Notes: generated by a model not told the origin, from the sequence alone. A DNA stretch of 64,000 nucleotides from Salvelinus alpinus (GCF_045679555.1 NC_092120.1:9847805-9911804); one strand, 5' to 3'. Shown: positions 36,922 through 57,630, counted from the stretch's first letter. Program-made: numbers and translations.

Positions 36922-39900
36922 TGCATGCAAGTGCAACTATGGCTGTCTGACTCTGGAGGGTAAAAAGGAGCATGGGGAGCAGTCTATGGAAACACACACA
37001 GCCAGGTCAGGCTGCATACACACACACAGACACAGAGACTTGTACAACTAACCTTGTGGGGACACACAATTCAGTCCCATTCAAAATCCTATTTTCCATA
37101 ACCCGAACCCTTACACTAACCCTAACCTTAACCCTAAAACCTAACCTTAACCCTAAAACAAAAACCTTAACCCTAACCCTAGCTCCTAACCCTAAACCTA
37201 AACCTAATTCTAACCATAAAACTAATTCTAACCGTAACCCTAAACCCCCTAGAAATAGCATTTGACCTTGTGGGGACCAACAAAATGTCCCCAGTTGATA
37301 AGAAATGTTTTACTGTTAATTTACTATAGTTAAACACATCCACACACACAGTCCACCTCTTTATTTAAGTCAGTAGTCATTTGCCTCCCTTAATTGATCC
37401 GGTGTGCTTTATCTAGCAGACAGACCATGTTCCAGGGCTGGTCATTACACCAGACTAGGTCTTGTATTGTCTGTCTCAATGTGTCTGGGAGGTATAGCCC
37501 CATACCCTGTCTCTGTGTGTGTGTCTCTGTGTATGTGTATGTGTGAGGGGTGAGAGTCTAAGTGTCTGTGCACATGCAGGTATGCATGAATCTATGTGTG
37601 ACTGTGTGTGTGAGCCCCCACCAACTCATTTGATGCTAGTGGTGAGTGAGAGACTGTGACTATGTGCTGTGCGCACATGGTAAGGCTGACTGTGCTGATC
37701 CCAGCTGTAATGGGACTCAGTGGACAGAGCCTGCTGCAGCGGGGCGGGAGGGCCGGGAGAGGGCCCTTTGTTTGGCCAAGCCCCTGAAAAGAGACGCATT
37801 GTTGCCTTCCCCCCCCTTCCCCCCACCACAGGGAACATTTCCCTAGCTGCGCTGGCCTTCGGAGCATGTCACCATACTCCAATTGGTAAACTTGTCGGTC
37901 TATACAGTGAATGTGCATGAGCATGCACATATGTGATGTACGAGGCACACATGCATGCACACACACACGCACACACTCTATCTTTCACCCTCTTTACCTC
38001 AGCTATCGAACTATATTTATATTACGTCTGTTTTTCTCTATCTCTCTCCCGTCTCCATTTTCATCTGTCTTTGTCTGTCTTTCCTCTCCCTCCTTCAACT
38101 GTCTGTCTCAACAAAATACTGTGCCCTTCCTTCCTGTTGTTGTTCATTGGCATTCTGGGTAGGGATACCAGGAGGATGATGTCAGATTTTGGAAGGAGCT
38201 TAATGCCAGCTGAGCCCGTTGCCCCGGAAACATACCCCAGGGGGATGGCAGTAGTGAGCTCTCAAATCTTCCACTTCTGTGGGTCCAGGCATTGTCCACA
38301 AATTGTGTTAAGTAAAAGCATAAATTGAGTGTGCTGATTAACAGAACCAAAAATACCCTCTACTTAATTAGACACAATGCCAATCTCCTCAGTTCAGTTG
38401 TTTTTTCTGTGGGTAACTTTAAAGAGATTTTTTTCTGTGGGTTCCATCTTTTAGCCTTCTGCATAACCCATTTCAGATCCTTCATCAAGAAGAAGAGCTC
38501 AGGTTGATTTGCAAGGAATTATGCAATTATATCTAACCATAGATTACAGATCAGACCACACTACTGTATAGGTAGTTTGCCATTCTAAATATGAACAACA
38601 CACATGCCGAGTTCAAGATATCCTTCTTGTATAAATATGCACAGCTACTGTCAGTGGCATCATGCCTATAGTGGACACAAAGGCATGTGCCCCCTAAGAT
38701 TTGTCATGTTTAAAAATTATTTATAAAAAGATATGTTAGCGGTACTTTGCGCAGGGGTCACACTGACTGGATGAGGCAAAGTGTACCCCCCTACCTATTC
38801 TCCCCTAGTAAGTGGTTCCTTCCAAGGTGCACAGAGCAAAGAGATGCCTCGGCAGGACGCTAGATACTCTAGTGTGTGAGGTATCGTCAGTGGAGGAGGA
38901 GCGAGTGTAGAGTGACACACACAGTGTTTGATTTGATTTTAGCCATTTCCAGTGCCTGACCCTGCCACTTTGTTTGATAAACTGAGTAATGGGGCTGGGG
39001 AAATGTAACCACTGTTCATAGACAGAGTTATGCATGCAAAGATTGACAGACATTTGATTGTTCTTTTCAAAACTCAAATGACAATAAATAGATACATAAC
39101 TGACTAAAATTGCTTTAATTATTGGGTTATTATACTATATGCCCGTGTGGCAGTTGTACTAAACTTCTAAGGCAAAACGGTTCTTAAAGAATCAATGTGC
39201 ATCCTTAATTAAAATGACAATTGAACAGGTAAGGAGATATGCTTAGATAAGGAGATAAGGAGGTAAGGAGATATGCTTAGATAAGGAGATAAGGAGGTAA
39301 GAAGATATGCTTAGATAATTTATGCAGAAAAATAGACATAGTTTTGACATATAATTAGTCATAATGACTATGGCTCTAGATTGCAAGAAAAAGCTGTTTC
39401 TGGTGTTTGAAGAATGCAAAATTATCCAACTTCTGACCAACTGACTGTCTTTCTTTCTGCCTGGCACCGATTGGTACAGCATAAACCCCATCATCCACCA
39501 GCCTGGGAAACAGTGCTGAGTGACCATGGATCACTGAGAGACAATCTGTCTGCACTGGCAACATGTCTTATTGTATACTGCCTGTGAAAATAAGATTCAG
39601 TTGATTTGCAGAACTCAGATTGTGATGTGGACCAGATGTGTCTTAATCCTGATGAGTGACCCAGATTAGATCACTGGCTGTAATCTGGGTTTCTGGAGCC
39701 TGTTAGGCTGAATTGCAGATATCCAACTCCAGTACTCTCTTGTTTCTTTGCTGTCATGAAATGTTCTGCTGCATCCGGCAGGCTCAGGGCCAACATTCTG
39801 TTTGCAATAACACATCTCTAACACTCAAGCCTTGATTGCACAACTGTTTATCTTGAGCCTGTTTGAGATGAAAGGCCAACTGCTTGTTGTAATGAGGTTC

Positions 39901-41064
39901 TTCAAGCAGTTCAATGTTTAGATGCTCTTGATGGTTTAATCTTAAATCAACCAAGAAATGTGAGAATGCATTTATTAACAAAAGCCTCCTCTTCCGCATG
40001 GACATTAATCAACTCCAATAGGTTACAGGCCCATTCCTGGCAGTGTTAATATGCTTATTGCTTTATATTTCCTTGGTTTTTAGGGTTTAGAACAATCCGT
40101 TTTGTTTCTGCACTTGGGTTGTCCTATTCTTCTGATGATATAATATCCATAACCCTCCCCATTCCCCATCACCTATTCATGTCACTTGCTGAGAGGGTCT
40201 GGCACTGTTTGGGTCACCAACACCCCCTGCCTTCAGAGCACTACACGTCTTATTATGGCAATGTGGCATTAAACTACTGTTCAGGGATCTTCATTTAAAG
40301 CTCGAGGTCTGATCCAATGAAAATATGTCCATTTGGCCAAGCTCCTAGTTCCGGGATGCTTGCTTTAACAAAAACAAAGGAACGGGGGCTGGCGATGCTT
40401 ATGCAGGAATAGACATCACGTCATCCTATCCACCCCATCCTTCGCGCACATTGAAGACCACGGGGAGAAGTGACAATGTTGCGAATGGGCCGCAGTACTC
40501 AATATATTTTGATAGAATAGGCCTACAATTATTATGATGTTGGAACAAATTACTCACTGATTGAAAACAAATAATTTCATAATAGCAAATACTGTAATAA
40601 TAGGCTCTCACTGGGCACACACTGGTTGAATCAACGTTGTTTTCACGTCATTTCAATGAAATTAAATTGAACCAACGTGGAATAGACGTTGAATTGATTG
40701 ACGTCTGTGCCTAGTAATGTTACTATCTCTGTTGAACAGGCCTGTGTAATCAGTTTCGTTCAATTTCCAAATTACATTCGATGCTATTTACATTAACATA
40801 GGCCATGGTAATGAATAAATGTCAAATTTACACTTGGCAATCTTTGATGATAGCAATAAACTTAATCATGCTATTTGGGTGTGTTCATTCTCATATGGCC
40901 TTATTTCTAAAACGAATGGGCATTATTTTAACATTTTGCGTAATGTAAATACAAGACATCATATAACGTTAACATCTGACGACACAATAAACAAAATGCC
41001 AAATAATTCCGGAAAATGTCTGCTACTTACCATATGCAGGTCGTAATTCTGTAATCTCAGCCAT
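33302..41064 (-). CDS. syt11: Synaptotagmin-11
   Basis: Four coding exons on the minus strand: 41064-41031, 36424-35511, 33858-33738, 33612-33302; 1380 nt, 459 residues. All junctions are GT-AG and in phase. The start MAEITELRPAYD matches human SYT11 (MAEITNIRPSFD). A transmembrane segment lies at about residues 15-37, followed by a cysteine-containing juxtamembrane stretch. C2A is at about 187-310 (DYNFPKKALVVTI), C2B at about 320-455 (NPYVKVNVFYGRKRIAKKKTHVKKC). The protein ends in KWHNLSEY, as in SYT11. C2A has serine in LSFDRFARDD where Ca2+-binding synaptotagmins have aspartate, the known SYT4/SYT11 change; C2B has SGNPYVK. So it is probably a Ca2+-independent regulator of vesicle trafficking. 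The spacer between TM and C2A is longer than human and Ser-rich; human SYT11 is 431 residues. Intron 1 is 4.6 kb. Confidence 0.95.
34080..34325. mobile_element. Foldback repeat in syt11 intron 2
   Basis: A common-looking salmonid repeat with a strong internal hairpin at 34177-34323. gcaataag pairs with ccttattgc, and ggtatacggccattatacct and ctaagggctg pair with cccttagccgtggtatattg. Non-coding. Confidence 0.75.
36869..36917. repeat. (CA)n microsatellite
   Basis: About 24 CA units in syt11 intron 1. Confidence 0.97.
37051..37300. repeat. Telomere-like CCCTAA-rich repeat with inverted ends
   Basis: 37090-37245 is a degenerate array of CCTAACCCTAA-type words. It is bracketed by ccttgtggggacacacaatt at the left and accttgtggggaccaacaaa at the right. 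Located in syt11 intron 1. Confidence 0.8.
37301..39230. other. Rest of syt11 intron 1, first part
   Basis: No gene seen. Short GT and CT-rich patches near 37510-37610 and 38040-38100. Confidence 0.4.
39231..39318. repeat. 34-bp tandem repeat, 2.6 copies
   Basis: Units at 39231-39264 and 39265-39298 are identical (aaggagatatgcttagataa plus ggagataaggaggt). A third partial unit ends at 39318. Confidence 0.95.
40608..40715. mobile_element. Short foldback MITE, copy 2
   Basis: Same family as 13174-13274: tcactgggcacacactggtt on the left, acgtctgtgcctagta on the right, centre catttcaatgaaat. It lies near the 5' end of syt11 intron 1. Confidence 0.85.
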
Positions 41065-42583
41065 TTTGAGAATTAACGCAGGATGCTTTACTGGCCGCCC
41101 AGATAAAAAGGGTAAATGAAAGACTATAAAGATGGTTTGTCCCTATTTTATATCCATAGAGAATGAGTAACGATACTTCAACCAAATATCCAGTAAATGA
41201 GCTCACAGGTTAATAAATAATGATTGTCTTCCTCTTTTCATATGGTCTATTCGCTCTCTATACGCCAAACTCAATGATGCTATTATATCTCGGATGCTGC
41301 GTGGGGCTCGAGACTGGTACTCACGAACTCCCAGGAGGGTTTATACCCGCCCCCGGGTGGCGTCAGAATGTCATTTTTTTCTTGTATGATAGTGTATGTA
41401 TGTAAATGACCAACTACTGGTGGATGGGTAGCACACTTTCATTCAAATAGTTGCTTGGCAACATTATACAATAGGTCTAAGGACCATACAGATTTTATAA
41501 AAACGGTTTAATTCTTGGCAAACTTTGGAATAGTTATAACATACATACAGCATTTGGAAAGCACATCATTTTACATAACCCCCCCACTAAAACAACCATT
41601 ATAAAGCTATGTTCAAGACTAATGCAAAAATAGTATATTTTGGTCAATTCTAACTCAATAATAAATCTTATTGATATCTACTAGAGACTGAAACAAGCTG
41701 ACTACAGACAGCTGAAAGTATACTGTAAAAAACAATGACTGCTGCTAATATTATGATTTACAAGGAGAATACATAACAAATAATTTAATATTATAGATAT
41801 GTTCTCATCTTTAACCCTCACATGATTACCATTAGGAGCTTGAGGAGAAGCAGAGACCCTCATGTGTGTTTTATAAGTGTCCCAAATTAGACATAAATAA
41901 ACATATAAAACAACACATTTGTTTTTTTTAAACCGCTATATTCTGGATATATCATTTGGTGAAGTAAACCAGTTACAGGCCCTACATCAACATGGATGGA
42001 CTGCAAATGCACGTAGTACCCAGAAAGTTCACTAGGTGTCCTACTGGACACATTTAATACAGCCAATGAAGTCATCCTGTGTGACATGAGGCTTTTTGCA
42101 TGAGCATGAGGCTTTTTGTTTTCTCACTTTACTAACACACAATCTTAAATTGCAGTAGATACATCACTTTGGCTGACAAGAGGCGCATTGAAGCAGGAAT
42201 GTACTGAGAAAACCAACAAATGAAAGCCGTTTTTTTCTGTGGGGTTTGTAATCTTTGTCAGTACTTCAAAATTAAGGCACCAATTTAATTAATTACCTAT
42301 TCTTTAATTAGGCCTAGAAGTACTTTAGTTAAAGGCATATCTTGGCATACATCAACACAAGTACATGCTTTGGTTGAACAAAGGCAGGACACAAAATTAA
42401 GATAGGCACATTCAGCAAAGGTTTTATGGCCATAAAATAGCAGTGAAAAATCTTTCACTTTCTGACAACTTTGGTCTGTTTATCTGAACGAACAAAACGT
42501 TACAAATCCTGTGTAGAACCTTCCATCAATAAATATAATCAATGAGATTCTTGATATTCCATTTCTTGTTTTTGGTAGCTATA
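41065..42583. other. syt11 5' flank/promoter and spacer to the co-Smad gene
   Basis: The syt11 start codon is at 41064, so its 5' UTR and promoter lie in the first few hundred bases. A GC-rich patch at 41300-41360 (gcccccgggtggcgtc) is the best candidate. No other gene seen. Confidence 0.35.
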
Positions 42584-43366
42584 CTGAACACAAATATAAA
42601 CACAACATGCAACAATTTCAAAGATTTTCCTGAGCCACAGTTCATATAAGGAAATCAGTCAATTGAAATAAATTCATTAGGCCCTAATCTATGGATTTCA
42701 CATGACTGGGCAGGGGAGCAGCCATGGGTGGGCCTAGGAGCACATAGGCCCACCCACTTCGGAGCCAGGCTCAACCAATGGGAAGCCAGACCCAGACAAT
42801 CAGAATTTGTTTTTCCCACAAGAAGGGCTTTATTACAGACAGAAATACCCCACTCCCAGAATATCCCGCAGGTGAAGAAGCCGGATGTGGAGGTCCTGGG
42901 CTGGCGTGGTTACATGCGAACTGCGGTTGTGAGGCTGGTTGGACGTACTGCCAAATTCTCGAAAACGACATTGGAGGTTGCTTATGGCAGAGAATTGAAT
43001 TCTCTGGCAACAGCTCTGGTGGACATTCCTGCAGTTATCATGACAATTGCACACTCCCTCAAAACTTGAGACATCTGTGGCATTGTGTTGTCTGACAACT
43101 GCACATTTCAGAGTATCCTTTAATTGTCCTCAGCACAAGGTGCACCTGTGTAATGATCATGCTGTCCAATCAGCTTCTTGATATGACACACTTCTTAGGT
43201 GGATGGATTATCTTGACAAAGGCTAAAATGCCCACCAACATGAATGTAAACAAATTTGTGCACAAAATTTGAGAAAAATAAGCTTTTTGTGCGTATAGAA
43301 AATTTCTGGGATTTCATGAAACACGGGACCAACACTTTACATGTTGCGTTTTATATTTTTGTTCAG
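42584..43366 (-). mobile_element. Tc1-like transposon, family D, deletion derivative
   Basis: 783 bp between TA sites with inverted ends ctgaacacaaatataaacac and its complement. The minus strand retains transposase traces (SSHVTTPAQDLHIRLLHLRD). More than half of a full-length Tc1 is gone. It lies downstream of the co-Smad stop codon, perhaps in its 3' UTR. Confidence 0.9.
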
Positions 43367-44039
43367 TATAAATATAACTGAGTCACATGATGCAGGTTAA
43401 TGAAAAATACTGATAAGAGAAAAGGTTGATGGAGATTGTGGTGACTATTATTTCAATTTCTCCCTGAAGAACAAACAGACCCTACTGAAGGCAGTTAAAG
43501 GACAGCAGCATTCTCCAGATGCAATACAACTGTCTGAGTCTGCTGCCCTGTAATCAAGGCATCATTCTAACACTGCTTAAGTGAGAATCCACTGCAGCAC
43601 ATGTGCTATCATTCTGACTTTCTGAACAATTCCCAAAGTGTTTTATCCAGGCAGGTTACCAGGTCATTGGCGGTGTGAGGCCAGTTTCCATTGTTGTGAC
43701 ACAGTCCATCCCTTACAGTCTCTACCACTACTAAAAAGCATTGATGCCTTTAGTGCAAGTTCCAGTCTCTGTGAAAAGATTGGCTGTTGAGCAAGTACAT
43801 TTTGCAGTCTAAACTGCTTCAGGAAAATCAGGCGATTCAAACAAGAAAATATATAAAAGCATTAAAATACCTTTTCGATAGAAGTTCGATAGAAGTTTCT
43901 ATTAAAGTCTACAATCTTTGTTTCAGGTGCTGAGGAAAAAGATATCCAATCCAAAACGTACTGTAGTGTTCATGAAGGTTATCATCCAAACCAAGCAACT
44001 GAGACACCGCCACCTCTCTCTCACATACACCCACACTGC
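43367..44039 (-). other. Probable co-Smad 3' UTR
   Basis: No gene or repeat recognised between the Tc1 fossil and the stop codon at 44040. Confidence 0.35.
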
Positions 44040-51826
<7,787 letters not shown>

Positions 51827-52080
51827 TTAGATCAAGGTTCAAGTCATAGGCTATCAGCAACCAAGGTCCCTATAACAATCCAATAACAACTTTACCAGTA
51901 TTAACAACACAAAATGTATGGGACTTTTACAGAGCAGAAGATACAAAGCAGGCCATGTAAACACAGAATTGAGTAGGCCAAAATGACTTTATGCTTAAAT
52001 AGGTATTTACTACTTATTTGAAAATACATTACATTAACCTAAAGAAAATTGACATTCTTATGATCCATGTGAAGTGTAGC

Positions 52081-52253
52081 GCGGCAGGTAGCCTAGCGGT
52101 TAAGAGCGTATGGCCAGTAACCAAACGGGCACTGGATTGATCCCCAAGCCGACCAGGTGAAACATCTGTCGATGTGCCCTTGAGCAAGGCACTTAACCCT
52201 AACTGCTCTTGTAAGTCGCTCTGGATAAGAGTCTGCTAAATGATGTAAATGTA
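52081..52253 (+). mobile_element. tRNA-derived SINE, near full length
   Basis: The head gcctagcggttaagagcg (A box) and ggcactggattgatccccaa (B box) are followed by the tail gtaagtcgctctggataaga and TGTAAATG. Located upstream of the co-Smad start codon, in its presumed 5' intron. Confidence 0.9.
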
Positions 52254-52650
52254 GGTGACTGAGTGTGACATATGTTGTTTACAAACATCCCTCCATGTGT
52301 GTCATACTAGTGATGAAGTTGAACTTGTTTTGCTTTGCACAACTAGTCTGAAAAAACAATAATGCAGAAAATGTGTGATTTCCTAAAGTAGGCTATATAA
52401 CAATCCACTTTGATAACAATAATATAACTTTAATAAACTATAATAAACATACATGCTCCACTCAAGAAATTCTAAGAGCATTTAGGAGGTCAAAGGTAAT
52501 TTGTTTACATCTTTACAAAAGCATGTAGGCTACTGGGGGAAAACACAATCACCTCTACAAGCAAAGCAACTATGTGTAGGCTACTTGTAGGCTACAGTGT
52601 ACACAGTACTTTGACAGAGGATAAACACATTGACTTGAGAGTAGTTGGAT

Positions 52651-52672
52651 GGGGGGGGGGGGGGGGGGGGGG
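52651..52672 (+). repeat. Poly(G) run of 22
   Basis: Unbroken G22 on the plus strand, C22 on the co-Smad gene strand. Confidence 0.95.
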
Positions 52673-52859
52673 CTCTGTCTTGGCTGTCTGTCTCACTCAC
52701 TAACTGTAGGCTATAGGTCTGTCAACAATCCATGTGACTCAGACTGGTTTGGTCAGCTAAAAAATCCCTATGGGAATAATCAATACCAAAATTTAGTTTA
52801 CTTACAAATCAACAGGAGAACTGGACAAATATGTAGAGGGAGCTCTGAAGCAGTATTCC

Positions 52860-53460
52860 AAATGTATTTCCCCCTTTACCCCTCTCTCTGTTGAGCTGTC
52901 TGTCTGGACTATTGTCAGTCTATCACCCTCTCTCGCTCCCTTCGTTCATCCTGCTGCTCCCTCGGCTCTTCTCTAGTTTGCTTGCAATAACAAAAGGGGG
53001 AGAGAGAGAACATCGTACGCGTGAGTTGTCTCGGGCAAAAATTGGAGCCAATCGCTGCGCCCGTTTCATTCCAGACGGTGGGGCTCTCCGCCAACTATGA
53101 CGCTGCTCTCTTACAGCTAACAGCCAGCCACCGGGGGCTGATGTCTGTCTGGGTTGCTTGTTGATTGACAGGTCTGTGCGGCTGATTTTTTTTTTAAGTG
53201 GCGCCGGTGAGATTACCCCGCCCATTCTCGCTCCCCTCTCCTCCCACCAACTCCAGTGGATCTCCTCTCTGTGTAGAAAAACGCAGTGCCTGTGGGACCA
53301 AACTCTGGACGCCGTTTCCCGATAGCTAAACAACCGTGTGTAGAATTACATTTTTAACAAACACTACGGATTGCGGCACAGAACAAATGAAGTGTCTAAC
53401 TAAAACTACTGATTGCAGCACCCAAATAAAAAAACTCAGTTAACAGGACAAACATAGGTA
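52860..53460 (-). promoter_or_regulatory. Candidate co-Smad promoter and 5' UTR exon
   Basis: Locally GC-rich compared with its surroundings (53030-53300). Minus-strand donor-like ctgtaagag near 53111. The coding start is 1.4 kb away at 51694, with only non-coding DNA between, so a spliced 5' UTR exon here is likely. Inference. Confidence 0.35.
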
Positions 53461-53637
53461 CAAGGTAAGCATTAACGAATGGACATTTTTCAAGTATCGA
53501 CTGAGTGACTCGATGGTACACTCCGCCAACACCCATCGCAATTATTAAAATTAACATAATTTTATCGGTAAATTATGCAACTGAAATTTGACTTAACCCA
53601 ACCACTCCAAAAAGACACACACAATTTATAAAGCTTT

Positions 53638-53690
53638 CAAATTTTTCCAGTTGCTGGCTCGCCTCTAACCGCTAGGCTACCTACCACCCT
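53638..53690 (-). mobile_element. SINE head fragment
   Basis: Reverse complement reads gtaggtagcctagcggttag, the tRNA-like head of the SINE seen at 52081; the tail is missing. Confidence 0.65.
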
Positions 53691-55254
53691 GTATGACCAA
53701 CAAACCCATATGGTTTTCTTAACTACCCAGAGGTGGTACAGGGACAAGTACTCTTGTGAATTTCAATGATGTTGTCTGTCCATCAGATCGTGCGGTGTGG
53801 TCCTGAATCCTCTACCTGATTCCAGGTTACAAAGGACTTGTCATTGACGGCCATTTCCGCTGGAGGGCAACTGCCAGATAGCAGTATAGGCATATGTCGT
53901 AAGTATGGACCCATCACCTGTAGGTGTTTGTTTTCTGTATATCAATGGCTCTGCATCTTATGGTCTGTTGCTGCTCCCTAGTGGCTAGTCCTGCCAGTAC
54001 CACGGAGATCGTGTGTGTTTTCTGATCAAATTGCGATTTAAAAAAAAGTATTAGGTCTGAATCACATTTGTATGTAATTGAAAGACTGAAAACCAGCAGA
54101 CACTCAAGCCTAGAGTAGTTGACTTTGCTAACAGCCTGTTTAGCTGCTTTGGGCAGACTGCACTAACAGCTGAGTAAGGTGAGTGAGTGTCATGAGGTGT
54201 GGCCTTACGGTCTTATGGGGGGGTGATAAGTGCCAGAATTAAACCTAGACAACCGTACCACCATGTGGCTGTCGCCTACCATTTAACGTCTGATTGACAT
54301 GACATGATACCAACACCTTACTAACGTCTACGTGTTAATGAAAGTCATAAGGTGCATAGTTTATATTTATATTAATTAAATCTCAACCATAAATGTTAGA
54401 AATTTTTCCCGTGCAAGCCGACATTCGGATGTATCCACCTTGAGCTATAGTGTAGCCTACGGCTTGTGTATTTCATGTTATTGCTAATGAAAATATTATG
54501 GTAATCTATAGGTCTGTCTTTCCCTCAACACCTCATGGAATGGTATGTTATCTTATCTCGCTGTATACAGATCTAAATGTTGTTAGCCAATCACAGACTG
54601 TGTTGTTACCAGTTCCCAGTATCAGACAACCAATAAGAGTTGTCAGTGGCTTTCAGTCAAATAGAGGAGTTCATAGGCATTCCCAAAAGGTCCGTGCTAT
54701 TCGTGTTCCATACCTCAATCAAGTATAAATGTAAAATAGTTGCTAGTTAAGGATTATAGTTTAGTGTTCAATTTAGGGGCGTAACAAGGAATCTGGATAG
54801 CTGGATATCTGGATAGAATCTGGATAGCAGTGACCGTTCATAGAGTGAGAGACGGGCACGATATTTGAGAGCACGGCCGCGACACAGACATACATTTTTT
54901 TACAAGCGGCAGATGCGATTTTTCGAGAGTGTCTGCCCCAGATAGTTTCCGTGGAGACGATGAAAATAATTACCAAAATGTCCTTGATCTGATCTGAGGA
55001 GTAAATACGCAATATTTAAGTTGTGATATTGTTAGGAAATATTTAGTCCTACTGTGTTGATAATTACTTTTTGTTAATAACGAGTTGTACGAAAGACTAT
55101 TGAGAGTAAATATTAGTTCATCATAGGAGAGCTGTAGTTCCGGTGATGTGGAGCAGAGATCTCTAGGCGATCTCTAACTAAGGAGAAGGAAGTAACTAGA
55201 GAAAGTACACAAGCCTTCTTCGCTCCCCTCGGACCGCTCAAAGATAGCGTACAT
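53691..55254. other. Intergenic spacer
   Basis: No convincing gene. Short open frames are without recognisable domains. A small repeat of tggatatctggatagaatct words lies at 54790-54830. Confidence 0.4.
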
Positions 55255-56895
55255 TATTACGCTGATGTCCGGGAGGACACTCGCCTGGGCCACGGCGGTG
55301 TGGGAGCGACAATCCGCCGTCTGCCTCAGTTTGGAGGTATTCGTGGCGGAGGTGAGAAAAGTTTGAGGCTCCGGTGTCTGGGAGAGAGGCTGCCCGGAAG
55401 TTGCTTCAGCAGAACCTCCTCAGTGTGGCAGACTATGCAGTGGATTTCCGCACACTAGCAGCGGAGGGTGCCTGGAACCCGGAAGCGCTGTTCGACACGT
55501 TCCTGCACGGACTATCGGAGGAAGTAAAGGACGAGCTTGCAGCCCGGGAACTACCGACGGATCTCGACTCACTACGGGCTACGGGACGTAGGAGGGAGAA
55601 GAGGTCTGATTGTGGTCCCAATCGCTCACTCAAGGATCCCACCTTTCATCTGATGAACGCCGGAAGTCCCCGGCGTCTTCGTCCCCAAGAGGATCTGAGG
55701 TTACCCGAGTTCCTCCAAGAGCCTCCGAAGACTGCCGATTTGCCCCTTCCCGAGCCGATGCAGCTCGGCAGGGCTAGGCTGTCTCCAGCCGAACGTGTAC
55801 GCAGACTTAACACCCAGAGCTGTCTGTATTGCGGTACTGACGGTAATTATGTGTCTACCTTTCCCTTCAAGAGACCTAGCTCATTGGTAGGAATGAGTAC
55901 TCTGGTGGGTCTTAAGGATAATGTTGCTTCTCCCCCTACTCGCCCCCCTCTCCATGCCACCCTGCTGTGGGGCGACCAGTCCAAGTCTCTCCAGATACTC
56001 ATCGACTCAGGGGCCGATATGAGTCTTATGGACGTTACCCTGGCGTCCGAGCTGGGCATCCCCACTCAACCCCTCTCCATTCCCATGGATGTTAGAGTGC
56101 TGGACAGGCGCTCTATAGGCCAGGTCCCCCATCATACCACCCCCATCAACCTACGAGTGTCGGGGAACCACAGCGAGACGATCCAATTCCTGCTAATTGA
56201 GTCTCCGCAGGTTCCTGTGGTATTGGATTATCTTGGCTCCAGCAATACAATCCCTCGATCTACTCGTCTACTGATGCCATTGTGGGCTGGAGCCCGTTCT
56301 GCCACACCCATTGCCTAAAATCAGCTCTGCCTGCCCTGGGACATCGTCTTGTGGGCTTGGAAATTGCCCCGAACTACTCCGCCATTCCCGCAGAGTACCA
56401 GGACCTCCGGGATGGGTTCAGTAAGGCCCGGGCCACTTCGGTCCACATCACTGATCGGTACCCAAGGAGGTTAAGCCGGATGCGCTGGCACGCCGCTATA
56501 GCCCCGCGACTGCATCCCCGGAAGCCGAGACCTTTCCCCCCTGCTCCAAAATCAATAGCCTCTGTGCTGTTCGTCCTCTGTTGCTCCGTACCCTCTGTAT
56601 ACTTCCTCCTTTTCATGAGTCTAGATCTAAACCCATGTCTCAGAGCCCTTTGTCTCCTGTCTCCTGTTTTGACCCTTGCCTGTCATGACTCTGAGCCTGC
56701 CTGCCGTCCTGTGCCTTTGCCCCTACTCTGGATTACCGACCTCTGCCTGACCTGGGCCTGCCTGCCATCCTGTACCTTGGCGCCACTACTCTGGATTATC
56801 GACCCCTGCCTGCCTTGACCTGTCGTTTGCCTGCCCCTGTTGTTGCAATAAACATTGTTACTTCAACACTGTCTGCACTTGGGTCTTACCTGATA
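55255..56895 (+). mobile_element. Broken Ty3/gypsy retrotransposon relic
   Basis: An incomplete fossil copy of a Ty3/gypsy (Metaviridae-type) element. Recognisable parts in order: gag-like region, a protease-like region with the IDSGADMS motif, a trace of the region that follows, then 3' LTR sequence (about 56660-56895) of the same family as the solo LTRs at 29058 and 46271. It is clearly broken, with several breaks, and much of the element is not present. Age moderate to old. Confidence 0.8.
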
Positions 56896-57284
56896 TACTG
56901 TATATATTATGTGGGTATTTTGTTAGCAATGAGCCTTGTGGATGTAGCTATATACATTCAAGTTCATGCAGTTGTGTGAGGATGATGGTGCTGCTTGGTA
57001 GGGTTGTGTAGTTGCACTCCTCTGATCATTCATTAGTGAAGTCACAGCCATGTTAGGTTGTATTACTCTGTGCAGCAGAACCTATTGTAGCCATATTATT
57101 TAGAGCTTATGTAAATGGAGGTTGTATTAAGTTTATACCTGCCATTTACTATTGTATTTAAATTCCCCCTTTTCAGAACCACACACACTCTTGGTTAACA
57201 CAATTGTCAAGCCATACGCTGTACTGTTCCTGCTCTATGTGAATCAGCGTCATTAAACTACCTCAACTGGAATTCTGTGTAATG
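56896..57284. other. Spacer
   Basis: No gene seen; the right part may be diverged LINE 3' UTR. Confidence 0.35.
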
Positions 57285-57401
57285 TTGTGAATTGTTAGAT
57301 ACTACTGAACTGTTAGGGCTAGGAACACAAGCATTTCTCTACACCCGCAATAACATCTGCTAAATATGTGTATGTGACCAATAAAATTTGATTTGATTTG
57401 A
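57285..57401 (+). mobile_element. LINE 3'-terminal fragment
   Basis: Contains ggaacacaagcatttctcta and gtgaccaataaaatttgatt, ending in TTTGA pentamers, as in fish L2-type LINE tails. Confidence 0.75.
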
Positions 57402-57630
57402 ATCCTACTTGTCTGTCATCTGCGCCCTTACAAGCACCTGGGAGAGAACACATAGTGATCAACTACACAAGTTGATAACGTATTGTCGAAAGCACGTATG
57501 CAATATTATTTACGGTGTCGATAGGGGAGTAGGCTAATGTACAATAATAAAGTAAGTTGATGTGCTAGTATTATTTATTTCATGGATTAATTAAATTGTA
57601 AATGAAAATATACACATGGTGCTATATATA

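Noticed and set aside
37090-37245. True interstitial telomere from chromosome fusion
   Set aside because: Words are too degenerate, and the array is framed by matching non-telomeric sequence, which fits a dispersed repeat better.
38144-39564. Several short frames in syt11 intron 1
   Set aside because: Inside an intron, short, no domain, no conserved motif that I recognise.
42728-43069. Plus-strand frame in the family D Tc1 element
   Set aside because: Antisense to the transposase remnant on the minus strand.
52923-53333. 136-residue minus-strand frame upstream of the co-Smad gene
   Set aside because: Located in the GC-rich presumed 5' UTR/promoter, with no domain and no link to the Smad frame.
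54498-54728. 76-residue plus-strand frame
   Set aside because: No domain, no splice context, in a spacer without other gene signs.
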